Below the pieces are notes generated by a model that was not told the origin of the DNA, searched no databases, and saw nothing but the letters and a program-made list of their open reading frames with translations. Positions 43,749 to 52,630 of a DNA stretch of 64,000 bases are shown here, piece by piece. Location of the stretch: NCBI RefSeq assembly GCF_014203805.1, contig NZ_JACHJT010000002.1:186001-250000 (forward strand), read 5' to 3'. This stretch comes from Lipingzhangella halophila. Its GTDB lineage: Bacteria > Actinomycetota > Actinomycetes > Streptosporangiales > Streptosporangiaceae. The position numbers and the translations under genes are program-made. The first letter of the stretch is position 1; each line of letters starts with the position of its first letter.

Positions 43749-44629
43749 CGGGTCTCCCCTCCGGTGAGATGAACGAAGAGGTCCTGCAGCGGGACCGGTT
43801 CCAGGTCCAGCCCGGACTCCTTGGCGCGGACGCGCTCGGACTCGGTGAGCTCGCCGTACACGACCACGGAGGCGCTCCGGCCGAGCCGCCGCTCGTTGAG
43901 AACGGTGCGCCCCGACACGAAGTCCGCGACCTCGTCGGCGGGCCCGCTGACCGCCGCTCCGCGCCCGCGCAGCGTCTCGGCGTCCTCGTTCAGCAGAAGC
44001 TGTCCCTGGTCGATCAGGACGACCCGTTCAAGGAGCGGGCTCAGCTCGTCGACCAGGTGCGAGGAGATGACCAGCATCCGCGGGTGCGCCATGAAGTCCC
44101 GGAGCACCTCGTCGTAGAAGGCGTAGCGGGTGGGCGCGTCCATGCCGAGGTAGGTCTCGTCGAGGAGGGTGACCGGGGCCCGGGAGGCCAGCCCGAGGAC
44201 GCTCGCCAGCGCGGAACGCTGCCCGGTGGACAGGTGCCCCACCCTCTTGCGCTGGCTGATCCCGAACTGCCGCACCAGCTCACCGGCGTAGTCGGCGTCC
44301 CAGTTGGGCCGCAGGTCCGCGGCGAGCCGCAACGCGTCCTTGACCCGGCTGCGGAAGTCGTACTCGACGGTGTCGCCACCGCCGCGGATCAGGCAGATCT
44401 GCGGGGTGACCCGGGGGTTCTCGAAGACGGGCTGGTCGTTGACCCGCACGGCGCCGCCGGTTGCCCGGCGGAAGCCGGCCAGCACCGACATCAGGCTGGT
44501 CTTGCCGGACCCGTTGCGCCCGATCAGCCCGTAGATTCCCGGGCCGTCGAGACTCAGGGTGACCCCGTCCAGCGCGGTCGTGTTCCGGTAACGCAGCCGC
44601 AGGTCCTCGGTGGAGATGGTCGGGCTCAT
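43745..44629 (-). CDS. ABC transporter ATP-binding protein, YtrB-like
   Basis: 294 residues. Walker A is GLIGRNGSGKTS (about 34-45), the signature is LSTGQRSALASVLGL, and Walker B reads VTLLDETYLGMD, with Thr in place of the usual Pro and the H-loop as SSHLVDE. The last 80 residues form a small accessory domain. It is sandwiched between the regulator and membrane genes with 4-bp overlaps at both ends, so all three are one operon. Confidence 0.9.
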   Translation of the reverse strand: MSPTISTEDLRLRYRNTTALDGVTLSLDGPGIYGLIGRNGSGKTSLMSVLAGFRRATGGAVRVNDQPVFENPRVTPQICLIRGGGDTVEYDFRSRVKDALRLAADLRPNWDADYAGELVRQFGISQRKRVGHLSTGQRSALASVLGLASRAPVTLLDETYLGMDAPTRYAFYDEVLRDFMAHPRMLVISSHLVDELSPLLERVVLIDQGQLLLNEDAETLRGRGAAVSGPADEVADFVSGRTVLNERRLGRSASVVVYGELTESERVRAKESGLDLEPVPLQDLFVHLTGGETR

Positions 44630-44997
44630 CGGTTCTCGCTCCTGTCCCTGAGTTCCGCCACGCGCGCGATGACGTCGTCCAGCGGTACCCCGATAGCCCG
44701 GGCCTCGGTCACCATCGGGTCGACGACATCACTGAAGAACCGCGCGCGGTGCTGGTCGCGCAGCTTCTCGCGCGCCTTGGGATGCACGAACATCCCCAGG
44801 CCCCGCCGCTTGTACAGCACCCCCTCGTCCACGAGGTCCTGGAACGCCTTGGCCGCGGTCGCCGGATTGATCCGGTAGTGCGCGGCGTACTGGTTGGTCG
44901 ACATGATCCGCTCGTCCTCCTGCAGCGCGCCGCTGAGCACGTCGGCGCGGATCGCGTCCGCGATCTGCCGGTAGATCGGACTGTGCTCATCGAACAT
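44626..44997 (-). CDS. GntR regulator, YtrA subfamily
   Basis: 123 residues, the short YtrA length. The winged helix holds SPIYRQIADAIRADVLSGAL and NQYAAHYRINPATAAKAFQD; a short two-helix dimer module follows. YtrA proteins repress their own ABC operon. The gene comes first in the operon behind a matching palindrome. Confidence 0.93.
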   Translation of the reverse strand: MFDEHSPIYRQIADAIRADVLSGALQEDERIMSTNQYAAHYRINPATAAKAFQDLVDEGVLYKRRGLGMFVHPKAREKLRDQHRARFFSDVVDPMVTEARAIGVPLDDVIARVAELRDRSENR

Positions 44998-45009
44998 GTG
45001 AGCTCCTTG

Positions 45010-45033
45010 GGTTCATTACTTATCTAATGAACC
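45010..45033. promoter_or_regulatory. YtrA-type operator
   Basis: GGTTCATTA and TAATGAACC are perfect 9-bp arms with spacer CTTATC, 13 bp upstream of the GntR start. This fits autoregulation of the ABC operon. Confidence 0.8.
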
Positions 45034-45212
45034 ACAAAACCAGCGAAGTAGCAAGCTCTCGTTGAGCGTGCGGGGCCGCTGTTCCGCGGTGGACCGCGAT
45101 CCGCCCATCCCGCGCGAACGGCATCAGCGAAGGCGCCGGATGGTCGGGGTGGGTGTGTGGCGGTACGGGTGCCCGGTGGTGACGCGTGCGACGAAAGCAG
45201 CAACGAAGGCGG

Positions 45213-45395
45213 CGGGTGGGCCGGCTCGCGGCGGTCGGTGCGGGTGTCCGGAGGTACGGCCTCCAACGAGGCAGCGAGGACGGTGGGTGGGCCAGCCCGC
45301 GGCGGTCGGTGCGGGTGCCCGGAGGTACGGCCTCCAACGAGGCAGCGAGGACGGTGGGTGGGCCAGCCCGCGGCGGTCGGTGCGGGTGCCCGATG
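45213..45395. repeat. 71-bp tandem repeat, about 2.6 copies
   Basis: GCGGTCGGTGCGGGTG recurs at 45231, 45302 and 45373. The intervening sequence (ACGGCCTCCAACGAGGCAGC) is identical in the first two units. This is the forward array of locus B. Confidence 0.9.
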
Positions 45396-45496
45396 GTGAC
45401 GCGGCCAACGGGGGGCGGCGAAGGCCGGTGGTGGGACCCAGTGGGGGTGTCCGTGGCGTCGTTTGCGGTGCTGGGGCGTATCGAGGGTGACTATGG

Positions 45497-45530
45497 GGAC
45501 ATTCTCGGCGCCGAACATGTCCGCACGGTC
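45497..45530. repeat. Dispersed palindromic repeat, copy 3
   Basis: GGACATTCTCGGCGCCGAAC then ATGTCC is symmetric at 22 of 26 positions and is followed by GCACGGTC. It is the most symmetrical of the three copies. Confidence 0.7.
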
Positions 45531-45595
45531 GCCTTCGGTGCCGCGCGGACCCTCGCGCGCGCCTGCCATGTCCGGATTGTGCGGGCCTGTGTGCG

Positions 45596-45651
45596 GATCC
45601 TGAGGATTTCGTTCCCTTACCGCGCGGCAAAGGAACGAAATCCTCAAGATC
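45596..45651. repeat. Inverted-repeat element with GATCCTGAGG motif, copy 3
   Basis: GATCCTGAGGATTTCGTTCC and GGAACGAAATCCTCAAGATC pair over 20 bp with one mismatch, and CCGCGCGG at the centre extends the stem. The arms are the long form of the motif at 26474 and 32711. Confidence 0.8.
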
Positions 45652-45987
45652 AACGCCGAGAATACCCATAAACCGGGCATAGCGGGCGTGTGCGGCACCG
45701 CCAACCGGGACTGGCCCCGAACGGGACGCACCCCCGACACAGGCCCCGACCCACCCGCTGCCTTCGATGCCGCTTTCGTCAGGCGCGCCACCGGCGGGCA
45801 CCCGTACCGATTACCGGGGGCCGGCCCATCCACCGTCCTCGCTGCTCTCGTTGCGTGCGCCACCACCGGGCACCCGCAGCGACCACCACGGGCCGGTACA
45901 CCCACTGCCCTCGTCGGGCGGCCACCACCGGGCACCCGCACCGATCACCGCAGGAGCCGGTCCACCACCGACCTTCGCCGTCCGGGC

Positions 45988-48723
45988 TCACCCCAGGTCG
46001 AGATCGCGAAGCTGGGACCTGGTGGAGATCTCCAGCTTGGGAAACATCCGGTAGAGGTGCGAACCAACGGTGCGCGGGCTCAACACCAGCCGCTCACCGA
46101 TCTCCCGGTTGCTCAGGCCCTGAGCCGCGAGCCGGGCCACCTCCAGCTCCTGCGCGCTGAGCAGTTCGGTGGCCGCCGAGCGGGCTCGTTGCGCCCGTTC
46201 CCCCGTGGCACGCAACTCGGCGCGGGCCCGCCGCGCCCAGGGCTCGGCCCCGGCACTCCCGAACGCGTCGGCGGCGGTGCGGAGCTGGACGCGCGCGTCG
46301 GCCCGGCGCCGGTTGCGGCGCAGCCACTCGCCGTAGAACAGCGCCGTACGCCCCCGGTGGAACGGCCGATCCGCGACCTCCCCGACCTCCAGCGCGCGTC
46401 GGAAGTGCTGCTCCGGGGCCTCCCACCCGTCGCCGGCATCCCCGCCCTCGCCGGCATCTCCGGCGAGCAGCGCGCGGCAGTGGTGCAGCGAGGCGAGCTG
46501 GCTGCGGGAGTGGGTGGAACCGAACCACGCCTCGAACCCTTCCAGCGCGCCGCGCCCCAGCTCCGGACGCTGGGCGCGCACCGACGCCTCGACGATCTCG
46601 CTGATCGAGGACAGCGCTGTGGGCGGGTGCGCATAGGGCGATCCCGGTGTGACCAGCCGGGCCAGGTGGCGGCACGCCTGCTCGGCATCGCCCTCCCCCA
46701 ATGCCAGCAGGCCGAGCGCCGCGGTCGCCATGCCGGCCGCGGCGCGCTCGCGCAGCGGTGCCGCGATCTCCAGGGCCTGCTCGGCGTACTGCCGGCAGGA
46801 CCGCGTGTCGCCCCGTCCCGCGGCGAAGCGCGCCAGCAGCGCCAGGTGGTTGGCCGTCCAGGTGCGCTGTCCTGTCTCGCGGGTGAACCGCAGCCCTTCC
46901 TCGGCGTGCTCGGTCCCGGAGTCCCACTGGCCGAGCCAGAACTCGATGTCGGCCAGGTAGTAGTGCAGCTCCGGCAGTTGCGCCGTCGCCCCAATGGAGT
47001 GCAGCCGCCGGCCGGTGGCCTCCGCGAGGAGCCGCGCCTGCGCCAGGTCCGGCGACCGCCAGCCGACCACCGTGGCCCACATCCACGGCCGCCCTCCGCC
47101 CTCGGGCTGGGTCCGGGCCAGCGCTTCGGGAAGCTCCCACAACTGGGCCGCGGTCAGCTCCCCGCCCTCGATCACGTACCGGCCCACCCGCCGGGTGGTC
47201 GGTGCGCAGTCGAGGGCGTCGATCCGCCGCACCGCGGCGACCAGCGCCTCCATGTCTCCCGAGCGGAACGCGGCACTCGCGGCCTGCACGAGCGCCCAGG
47301 CGGCTTCCTCCGGATCGCTCGCGGCCAGCAGCTCCCCGCAGCGCAACAGGTGCTCGTAGGCCACCGCCGGGTCACCGGAGTACAGCTCGATGTTCCCGGT
47401 GAGCTGCGCGAGCGTCACCTCGGGTGCGGGGTCGGCGAGGACCTCCTCTGCCAGCGTCCGGGCGACGTCGGGCTGGCCGGAGTCCAGGGCGACGAACGCC
47501 GCGGCCACCGTCCGGTCTCGGCGCCCCTCGGCGGACTCGCTGAGCCCGGCGGCCCGCCGCAGCACCGTCGCCGCGGCCGCCTCCCCGCCCCGGCGCCGCG
47601 CGGCGTTGGCGCTGCGTTCGAGAGCGCTCGCGAGTTTCTCGTCCGGCCCGGTCGCGACCACCGCCCGGTGCCAGGCCGCCTGGTCGGCCGCCGAGTTCGC
47701 GGTCAGCTCCGCGGCGATGGCCTCGTGCGCGGCGCGCCGCCGCGCGAACGACGCGTCGTGGTAGGCGACGGACCGCACCAGCGGGTGATGGAACCGGATG
47801 GCAGTGCCCGTGACGTGCACGAGACCCGCGCGCTCGGCCGCGTCGAGAGCACTGGAGGAGACGCCCTGCCGCGCGGCGGCGCCGACCACCGCCTCCGTGC
47901 TCCCCGTCTCCTCGGCCGCCGCGACCAGCAGCACGTCCCGGCTGTCGGCCGGCAAGGCGGTGATCCGGCGCAGGAACGCGCCGCGGAGCCGGTCGCCCAC
48001 CGGAACCGTACCGGTCAGCGCGAGGTCGGCCAGGAGCCGGTCCGGGTCGCCGAACGCGGCCAGCTCGGTCAGGGCGAGCGGGTTCCCGCCGGTCGCCGCG
48101 AGCACCGTGTCGCGGAGATGGCCGGGGATCTCCCACCCGCGCTCGGCGAGTAGTCGCGCCGCCTCGGGAGGCGCCAGCCCGCCCAATTGGAGGGCGGGAA
48201 GGTCGCTGGTGTCCACGGTGGATGCCTCGCCGGCTCGGGCGGCGAGCAGGACCGCGATGGGTTCGCCGCTCAGCCGGCGCGCCGCGAACACCAGCGTCCG
48301 CGCCGTCGCCCGGTCGAGCCACTGCACGTCGTCGGCGGCGACGAGAAGAGGGCGCTCGCGCGCGGCAGCGGCGAGCAGCGCCAGCGTCGCCGCCGACACC
48401 TGCAGGTCCGTGGCCGCGGCGTCGGTGAGTCCCAGCGCGCCGCGCAGCGCGCCGGCCTGCGCCTCCGGGAGGTCGGGCAGGTGGCCGAGCACCGGGCCGA
48501 GCAACTGGTGCAGCCCGCTGAACGCCTGCTCCACCTCGGACTCGACTCCGGAGCAGTGCAGCACGCGCATGTCCCGGTCTCCGGCGTCCTCCGCCGTGCG
48601 GTGCAGCAGCATGCTCTTTCCGACTCCGGCCTCGCCGCGCACCAGGAGCGCCCGGCCGCGGCCGGCGCACGCCTCGCCGAGTATGCGCGTCAGGGTGTCC
48701 CGTTCCGCCGCGCGCCCGACCAT
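45988..48723 (-). CDS. LAL-type LuxR-family ATPase regulator
   Basis: 911 residues. An AAA/STAND ATPase region starts at the N-terminus, with Walker A GEAGVGKS near residue 30 and Walker B LLVAADDVQWLD near 125. A long helical, tetratricopeptide-like middle follows. The LuxR helix-turn-helix is in the last 60 residues (LSAQELEVARLAAQGLSNRE, LVLSPRTVGSHLYR). LAL regulators are large activators of secondary metabolism or sugar genes. The start is set by analogy with other LALs that begin at the VGR segment; GTGs at 48726 and 48765 are alternatives. Confidence 0.92.
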   Translation of the reverse strand: MVGRAAERDTLTRILGEACAGRGRALLVRGEAGVGKSMLLHRTAEDAGDRDMRVLHCSGVESEVEQAFSGLHQLLGPVLGHLPDLPEAQAGALRGALGLTDAAATDLQVSAATLALLAAAARERPLLVAADDVQWLDRATARTLVFAARRLSGEPIAVLLAARAGEASTVDTSDLPALQLGGLAPPEAARLLAERGWEIPGHLRDTVLAATGGNPLALTELAAFGDPDRLLADLALTGTVPVGDRLRGAFLRRITALPADSRDVLLVAAAEETGSTEAVVGAAARQGVSSSALDAAERAGLVHVTGTAIRFHHPLVRSVAYHDASFARRRAAHEAIAAELTANSAADQAAWHRAVVATGPDEKLASALERSANAARRRGGEAAAATVLRRAAGLSESAEGRRDRTVAAAFVALDSGQPDVARTLAEEVLADPAPEVTLAQLTGNIELYSGDPAVAYEHLLRCGELLAASDPEEAAWALVQAASAAFRSGDMEALVAAVRRIDALDCAPTTRRVGRYVIEGGELTAAQLWELPEALARTQPEGGGRPWMWATVVGWRSPDLAQARLLAEATGRRLHSIGATAQLPELHYYLADIEFWLGQWDSGTEHAEEGLRFTRETGQRTWTANHLALLARFAAGRGDTRSCRQYAEQALEIAAPLRERAAAGMATAALGLLALGEGDAEQACRHLARLVTPGSPYAHPPTALSSISEIVEASVRAQRPELGRGALEGFEAWFGSTHSRSQLASLHHCRALLAGDAGEGGDAGDGWEAPEQHFRRALEVGEVADRPFHRGRTALFYGEWLRRNRRRADARVQLRTAADAFGSAGAEPWARRARAELRATGERAQRARSAATELLSAQELEVARLAAQGLSNREIGERLVLSPRTVGSHLYRMFPKLEISTRSQLRDLDLG

Positions 48724-48857
48724 CACGTGCTCAACCCTAGAACCAATCCGCTGCGGCGTCAGCACGAGTGCGGTCGATTCGACTCAAGCGCCGGACCAGG
48801 CGGCGGTCGGAGACTGGAGACCACCGAGGACGGTCCGCTGTGATTGGAGACTCCGCT

Positions 48858-49628
48858 GTGGCCACGACGACTCGCGAGGCGAGCCCACCGAACCCGCCGG
48901 GCGCGTCCACCCGGACGCGCCCGAGGTGGTGGCGGCGCCCGTGGATCCTGCCACTGGGCCTGGCCACCGTGGTCTTCCTGAGCTTCTCAGTGCCGCCGTA
49001 CCTGACCCTCGACCCCGAGCTGTCGCGCTTCCCGATCCGGGACGACTTCCCGCTGCACTACCCGTTCATGGTGACGCACATCTTCGCCGGCAGCATCGTC
49101 ATGCTCGCCGTCTGCCTCCAGGTGTGGCCGTGGCTGCGGCAGAACTATCCCGCCGTGCACCGGTGGAGCGGGCGGACCTACGTCATGATCGGGATACCGC
49201 TCGTCGGCCTTCCGTCCCTGGTCCTCGCGCCCCTCAGCCACTCGGGCCTCGGCGGCCAGGTCAGCAATACTCTCTGGGGGATCCTGTGGCTGACGTGCAC
49301 CATCGTCGGGTACCGGATGGTGCGCCAGCGGCGGTACGCCGAGCACCGCGAGTGGATGCTGCGCAGCTTCGCACTGATCTTCGCGATCGCGATGAACCGC
49401 CTGTGGTCCACAGCCGCCGTGATAACGCTCATGCCGCAACTCGACACCACGTTCGGCGGCGACCAGCAGATGCTGATCATGATCGCCGGCTCGACGAGTA
49501 GCTGGCTGAGTTGGGTGCTCAACCTGCTCATCGTGGAATGGTGGATCCAGTACCGGAGGCGCGGCCGCCGTACACCGTCCCGCCAGAAAGCCCGGCCAGC
49601 GCAGGAAGACGCCACGCAACCGGCGTAG
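48858..49628 (+). CDS. DUF2306 membrane protein
   Basis: 256 residues from a GTG with GGAG upstream; another GTG at 48840 is possible. Six to seven hydrophobic segments occur. The DUF2306 features are HIFAGSIVMLAVCLQVWPWL, HRWSGRTYVMIG and EHREWMLRSFALIFAIAMNR, where the histidines suggest haem or metal binding (inference from family resemblance to cytochrome-like proteins). Function is unknown. It is divergent from the LAL regulator, which may activate it. Confidence 0.85.
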   Translation: MATTTREASPPNPPGASTRTRPRWWRRPWILPLGLATVVFLSFSVPPYLTLDPELSRFPIRDDFPLHYPFMVTHIFAGSIVMLAVCLQVWPWLRQNYPAVHRWSGRTYVMIGIPLVGLPSLVLAPLSHSGLGGQVSNTLWGILWLTCTIVGYRMVRQRRYAEHREWMLRSFALIFAIAMNRLWSTAAVITLMPQLDTTFGGDQQMLIMIAGSTSSWLSWVLNLLIVEWWIQYRRRGRRTPSRQKARPAQEDATQPA

Positions 49629-49706
49629 CGCGGGCCGGCCGGTGCCGCCTTCGGCGAGCACCGAGGGGGGCCGGGGTGAGGGTGCGGCCGGGCGGACGGC
49701 CGCCCC

Positions 49707-50654
49707 TCACCCCGCATAGAGCTCGGACAGCGCGCGCAGCAGCGGGGAGCAGCCCGCCTCGGCCTTCAGGGTCGCCAGCCCGTCGCCGCGGGTCGGCCCC
49801 TGGTTGATGATCACCACGGGCGTGCCCCGCCGGTCCGCGCGCCGGACGAAGCGCAGGCCGGACCACACGGTCAGCGACGATCCCGCCACCAGGAGCGCCT
49901 CGGCCCGGTCCACGAGGGCGTAGGCGCGCTCCACGCGCTCCTTGGGCACGTTCTCCCCGAAGTACACGATGTCGGGTTTGAGTATCCCGCCGCAGGAGTC
50001 GCAGTCGGCCACCCGGAATCCCTCCGTGGAGGCGATGGCGGCATCGGCGTCCGGAGCGACCTCGACGTCGGCGAGGTCGGCGGTGAACTCCGGGTTGAGC
50101 GCGGTGAGGCGTTCGTCCAGGGCGGCCCTACTGGTCACACCGCGGCAGGTCAGGCAGATGACGCGGTCGTAGCGGCCGTGCAGGTCGATGACGTGCCAAC
50201 TGCCCGCCGCTTCGTGCAGGATGTCGACGTTCTGGGTGATCAGCCCGTTCAGCACGCCGCCACTCTCCAGGCGGGCGAGGGCGCGGTGCCCGTCGTTGGG
50301 GCGCGCGCCGCCCATGTGCCGCCACCCGAGATGGTTGCGCGCCCAGTAGTGGCGCCGGAACGCGGCGCTTGAGACGAACTGCTGGTAGGTCATGGGTTTG
50401 CGCGGTGGGGAGTCGGGCCCGCGGTAGTCGGGGATTCCGGAGTCGGTGGACAGACCCGCCCCGGTGAGCACGGTGATGCGGGCGTCCCCCAGCACGGCGC
50501 GCACGCGGACCGCCGCAGCGGCGATGCCGGCCGCCTCCGGACCGCTGCCCACCGTGACCACGGCCCCGGGGTGCCCGGACTCACGGCTGGCGGACCTCTC
50601 GGGCGGCGGGGTTCCCGCGCCGCGGGTCAGCGGCGCCGGTTCCTGGCGGCTCAC
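49707..50654 (-). CDS. Sir2-family NAD-dependent protein deacylase
   Basis: 315 residues from a GTG with GAGGAG upstream. NAD site GAGLSTDSGIPDYRG (about 63-77), catalytic region TQNVDILHE and LHGRYD with the active His, and two Cys pairs (CLTC and CDSCGG) that bind zinc. GSSLTVWSGLRFV is the late NAD-binding segment. Sirtuins remove acyl groups from lysines, in actinomycetes often from acyl-CoA synthetases. No obvious operon partner. Confidence 0.93.
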   Translation of the reverse strand: MSRQEPAPLTRGAGTPPPERSASRESGHPGAVVTVGSGPEAAGIAAAAVRVRAVLGDARITVLTGAGLSTDSGIPDYRGPDSPPRKPMTYQQFVSSAAFRRHYWARNHLGWRHMGGARPNDGHRALARLESGGVLNGLITQNVDILHEAAGSWHVIDLHGRYDRVICLTCRGVTSRAALDERLTALNPEFTADLADVEVAPDADAAIASTEGFRVADCDSCGGILKPDIVYFGENVPKERVERAYALVDRAEALLVAGSSLTVWSGLRFVRRADRRGTPVVIINQGPTRGDGLATLKAEAGCSPLLRALSELYAG

Positions 50655-50988
50655 TGGCGGCTCCTCTGTCCGGCTCGGCCCGGAACCGCACGGGGCGAGC
50701 CGGGACCAGGCGTGACCGCCCGTGCCCCTCCCTCGTGCTGCTCCCGGACCCGAGGTTAGCCGTTCACAGGCGCCGGAGCCGTGCGGGGCCGCCGTGTTTC
50801 CGCCGGAGGCCCTTCCGCGCCGCGAACTTCGGCTCCGCACCGCGGAGGATCCGGGAGATACGGTGGCACGCCACTCTGGCAGGGCCGCCCGCGGCCGCGT
50901 TCTCACTGGCCACTGGCGTACGCGAGAACCCCGGCCAGCCCGCAGGAGGGCGCGGGCCGGCCGGGGTCCGGAGGGAGGTTCGGCGCGG
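50655..50988. other. 334-bp region between sirtuin and transporter genes
   Basis: Both neighbours are on the minus strand. Apart from the terminator at 50929-50966 the stretch shows no gene, operator or repeat that I can support. Confidence 0.4.
50929..50966. terminator. Hairpin terminator after the transporter gene
   Basis: CCCCGGCCAGCCCGC pairs with GCGGGCCGGCCGGGG apart from one A-C mismatch, 23 bp beyond the minus-strand stop at 50989. Confidence 0.75.
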
Positions 50989-52491
50989 TCAGATCTCCGT
51001 GAGGTCGGCCGAGCTGAGGATCCACACGCAGATGACGACGAGGCCGAGCAGCCCGAGCCAGGCCCACACCATCATGGGGCGGGAGGGCAGGAACTCGCGC
51101 TCCGCCGGCGACGTGAAGTTGTCCCTGACCGCCTTGATGTTCAGCCAGTAGATGACCGGCGAGAACAGCAGGGCCAGGACCGAGGCGAGCTGCACCACCA
51201 GCACGGGCTCCGGGAGGCCGATGATGATGGCCGAGCCGGCGACGATCCACACGATCTGGAAGCCGCGGTAGAGCCACCCGCGCACCTTCGGGGTGTCCCA
51301 CGCCGTGCGCAGCCGCACACAGCACTCCACGAAGATGCGGGGCTGGCCGTCGAAGTAGGTCAGCGTCGTGGAGAACAGTGCCGCCACTCCGCCAGCGATG
51401 ATGACCGGGAAGACCCACTGCCCGAACGTGTCGGTGTACATCCGCGCGATGGTCGCGCCCATCTCGGATTTCTCCGGCACCAGCCCGATCGGGTGCAGCA
51501 CCACCGCGCCGACGATCAGGAACGCCAGCCCGGTGAGGCCCGAGATGACGTAGCTGATGTTCATGTCGCGCTTGAACAGCTTGAAGTTGTTGCGCAGGTA
51601 GTTCGGCGCGAGCTCGACCCGGTGGCCCTGGCGCTCCAGGGCGCGGACCCGGGCCATCCCGGCCCCCTTGGCCACCGCCCAGTTCGACTGCATCGGCGAG
51701 ATCTCCACGGTGGTGGGGAAGTACCCGAACATCGCGCCCACCAGCACCAGCGCGCCGGCGGGCGCCAGCGCCGGGACCAGATTCGCGACGTACTCATCCG
51801 GGGACGGCATGCGCAGCACAAACGCCACCAGCACGGCGACGCAGAAGACGATGATGCACAGCTTGACGACCGTCTCCAGCGCCGCGTACTTGCCGGTCCA
51901 CAGGATGGCGACGCACGCCAGCAGGACCAGGATCCCCCAGGCCGGCAGCGGCAGGAACGGGAACGCCGCCCAGATCATGGCCGCGGTGCCAAGGGCGCGC
52001 CCGGCTGTGCTGAATGTGTTCGCGACGGAGTTGAAGAGCAGGTACCACAACGGCCACTGGCCGTATCCGCGCCCGACGCGCTGGTAGGCCTCGATGATGC
52101 TCTCGCCGCGCACCACCGTGTACCGGTGCGCGAACTCGAAGGCGCAGTACTTGAGGAGGTATGCGACCGGGATGATCCACAGCAGGGTGTAGCCCCACTG
52201 CGCGCCGGCGGTCGGCGCGTGGATGATGTGGCTGGAGCCGATCCCGGTCATGGCGGCCGCGATTCCGGGCCCCATCGCTTTCCACGTCTGGCGGAAGCCG
52301 GTTCCCGGCGCTTCTAGCCGCACCGGTACCGCCTCGGACGGGGTGTCGCGCCGGGTGCCGCCGGTACCCGCGGAGCCGCCCTCTTCGGGGGAGCCGGGCG
52401 CGGAGGTGGCCGACGGGTCCCGGCCGCTGGCGGCGTCGGTGCCGACGTCGTTGCTGTCGTCTTCGTTCGGGTCATCGATGCTGGAATGCAT
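50989..52491 (-). CDS. Nramp-fold transporter lacking the canonical metal-binding motifs
   Basis: 500 residues from ATG with GGAG eight bases upstream. A polar Asp/Ser/Gly-rich leader of about 60 residues precedes eleven to twelve membrane segments. Helix 1 reads GPGIAAAMTGIGSSHIIHAP, where metal-transporting Nramps have DPGN. The helix 6 region reads FGYFPTTVEISPMQSNWAVA, with no MPH motif. The fold assignment rests on helix 1 context and GAQWGYTLLW. Divergence from a catabolic operon suggests an organic substrate rather than Mn or Fe (inference). Confidence 0.8.
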   Translation of the reverse strand: MHSSIDDPNEDDSNDVGTDAASGRDPSATSAPGSPEEGGSAGTGGTRRDTPSEAVPVRLEAPGTGFRQTWKAMGPGIAAAMTGIGSSHIIHAPTAGAQWGYTLLWIIPVAYLLKYCAFEFAHRYTVVRGESIIEAYQRVGRGYGQWPLWYLLFNSVANTFSTAGRALGTAAMIWAAFPFLPLPAWGILVLLACVAILWTGKYAALETVVKLCIIVFCVAVLVAFVLRMPSPDEYVANLVPALAPAGALVLVGAMFGYFPTTVEISPMQSNWAVAKGAGMARVRALERQGHRVELAPNYLRNNFKLFKRDMNISYVISGLTGLAFLIVGAVVLHPIGLVPEKSEMGATIARMYTDTFGQWVFPVIIAGGVAALFSTTLTYFDGQPRIFVECCVRLRTAWDTPKVRGWLYRGFQIVWIVAGSAIIIGLPEPVLVVQLASVLALLFSPVIYWLNIKAVRDNFTSPAEREFLPSRPMMVWAWLGLLGLVVICVWILSSADLTEI

Positions 52492-52630
52492 AGCAGATCT
52501 CCATAGGCCCAGAGCGGACGCGTGTACCCGCTGCGGCCCTCGCAGGGGATTCGTTGACCAGCGGCCCTGCCCGAGTGGCGACGGTGGCCGAAGCGGCGCG
52601 AGACAGGACGTCAGGTGGAGAGCGGCTCCA

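Larger units (their letters stand above)
45130..45990. repeat. Composite inverted repeat locus B
   Basis: The gene-free stretch before the LAL gene has forward units at about 45150-45430 and reverse-complement units at about 45780-45985 (GGGCACCCG, GGCCGGCCCA), with the palindrome at 45497-45522 and the hairpin at 45596-45651 between. This is the same order as locus A at 34.1-34.6 kb. Open frames through it are repeat-derived and not protein-like. Confidence 0.6.

Noticed and set aside
45213-45395. Possible CRISPR-like array
   Set aside because: The 71-bp units are contiguous and wholly repeated, with no unique spacers, and no cas genes are nearby.
45024-45941. 305-codon minus-strand open frame through the repeat locus
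   Set aside because: The protein is built from repeated Pro, Arg and Gly words that follow the DNA repeats; there is no start signal or domain.
45688-48153. 821-codon plus-strand open frame
   Set aside because: It lies antisense to the LAL regulator, whose domains are clear. Long antisense frames are expected at this GC content.
51006-52317. Plus-strand frame opposite the Nramp-like gene
   Set aside because: It is a low-complexity Arg/His/Gly-rich shadow. The minus-strand gene has membrane helices and a good ribosome binding site.
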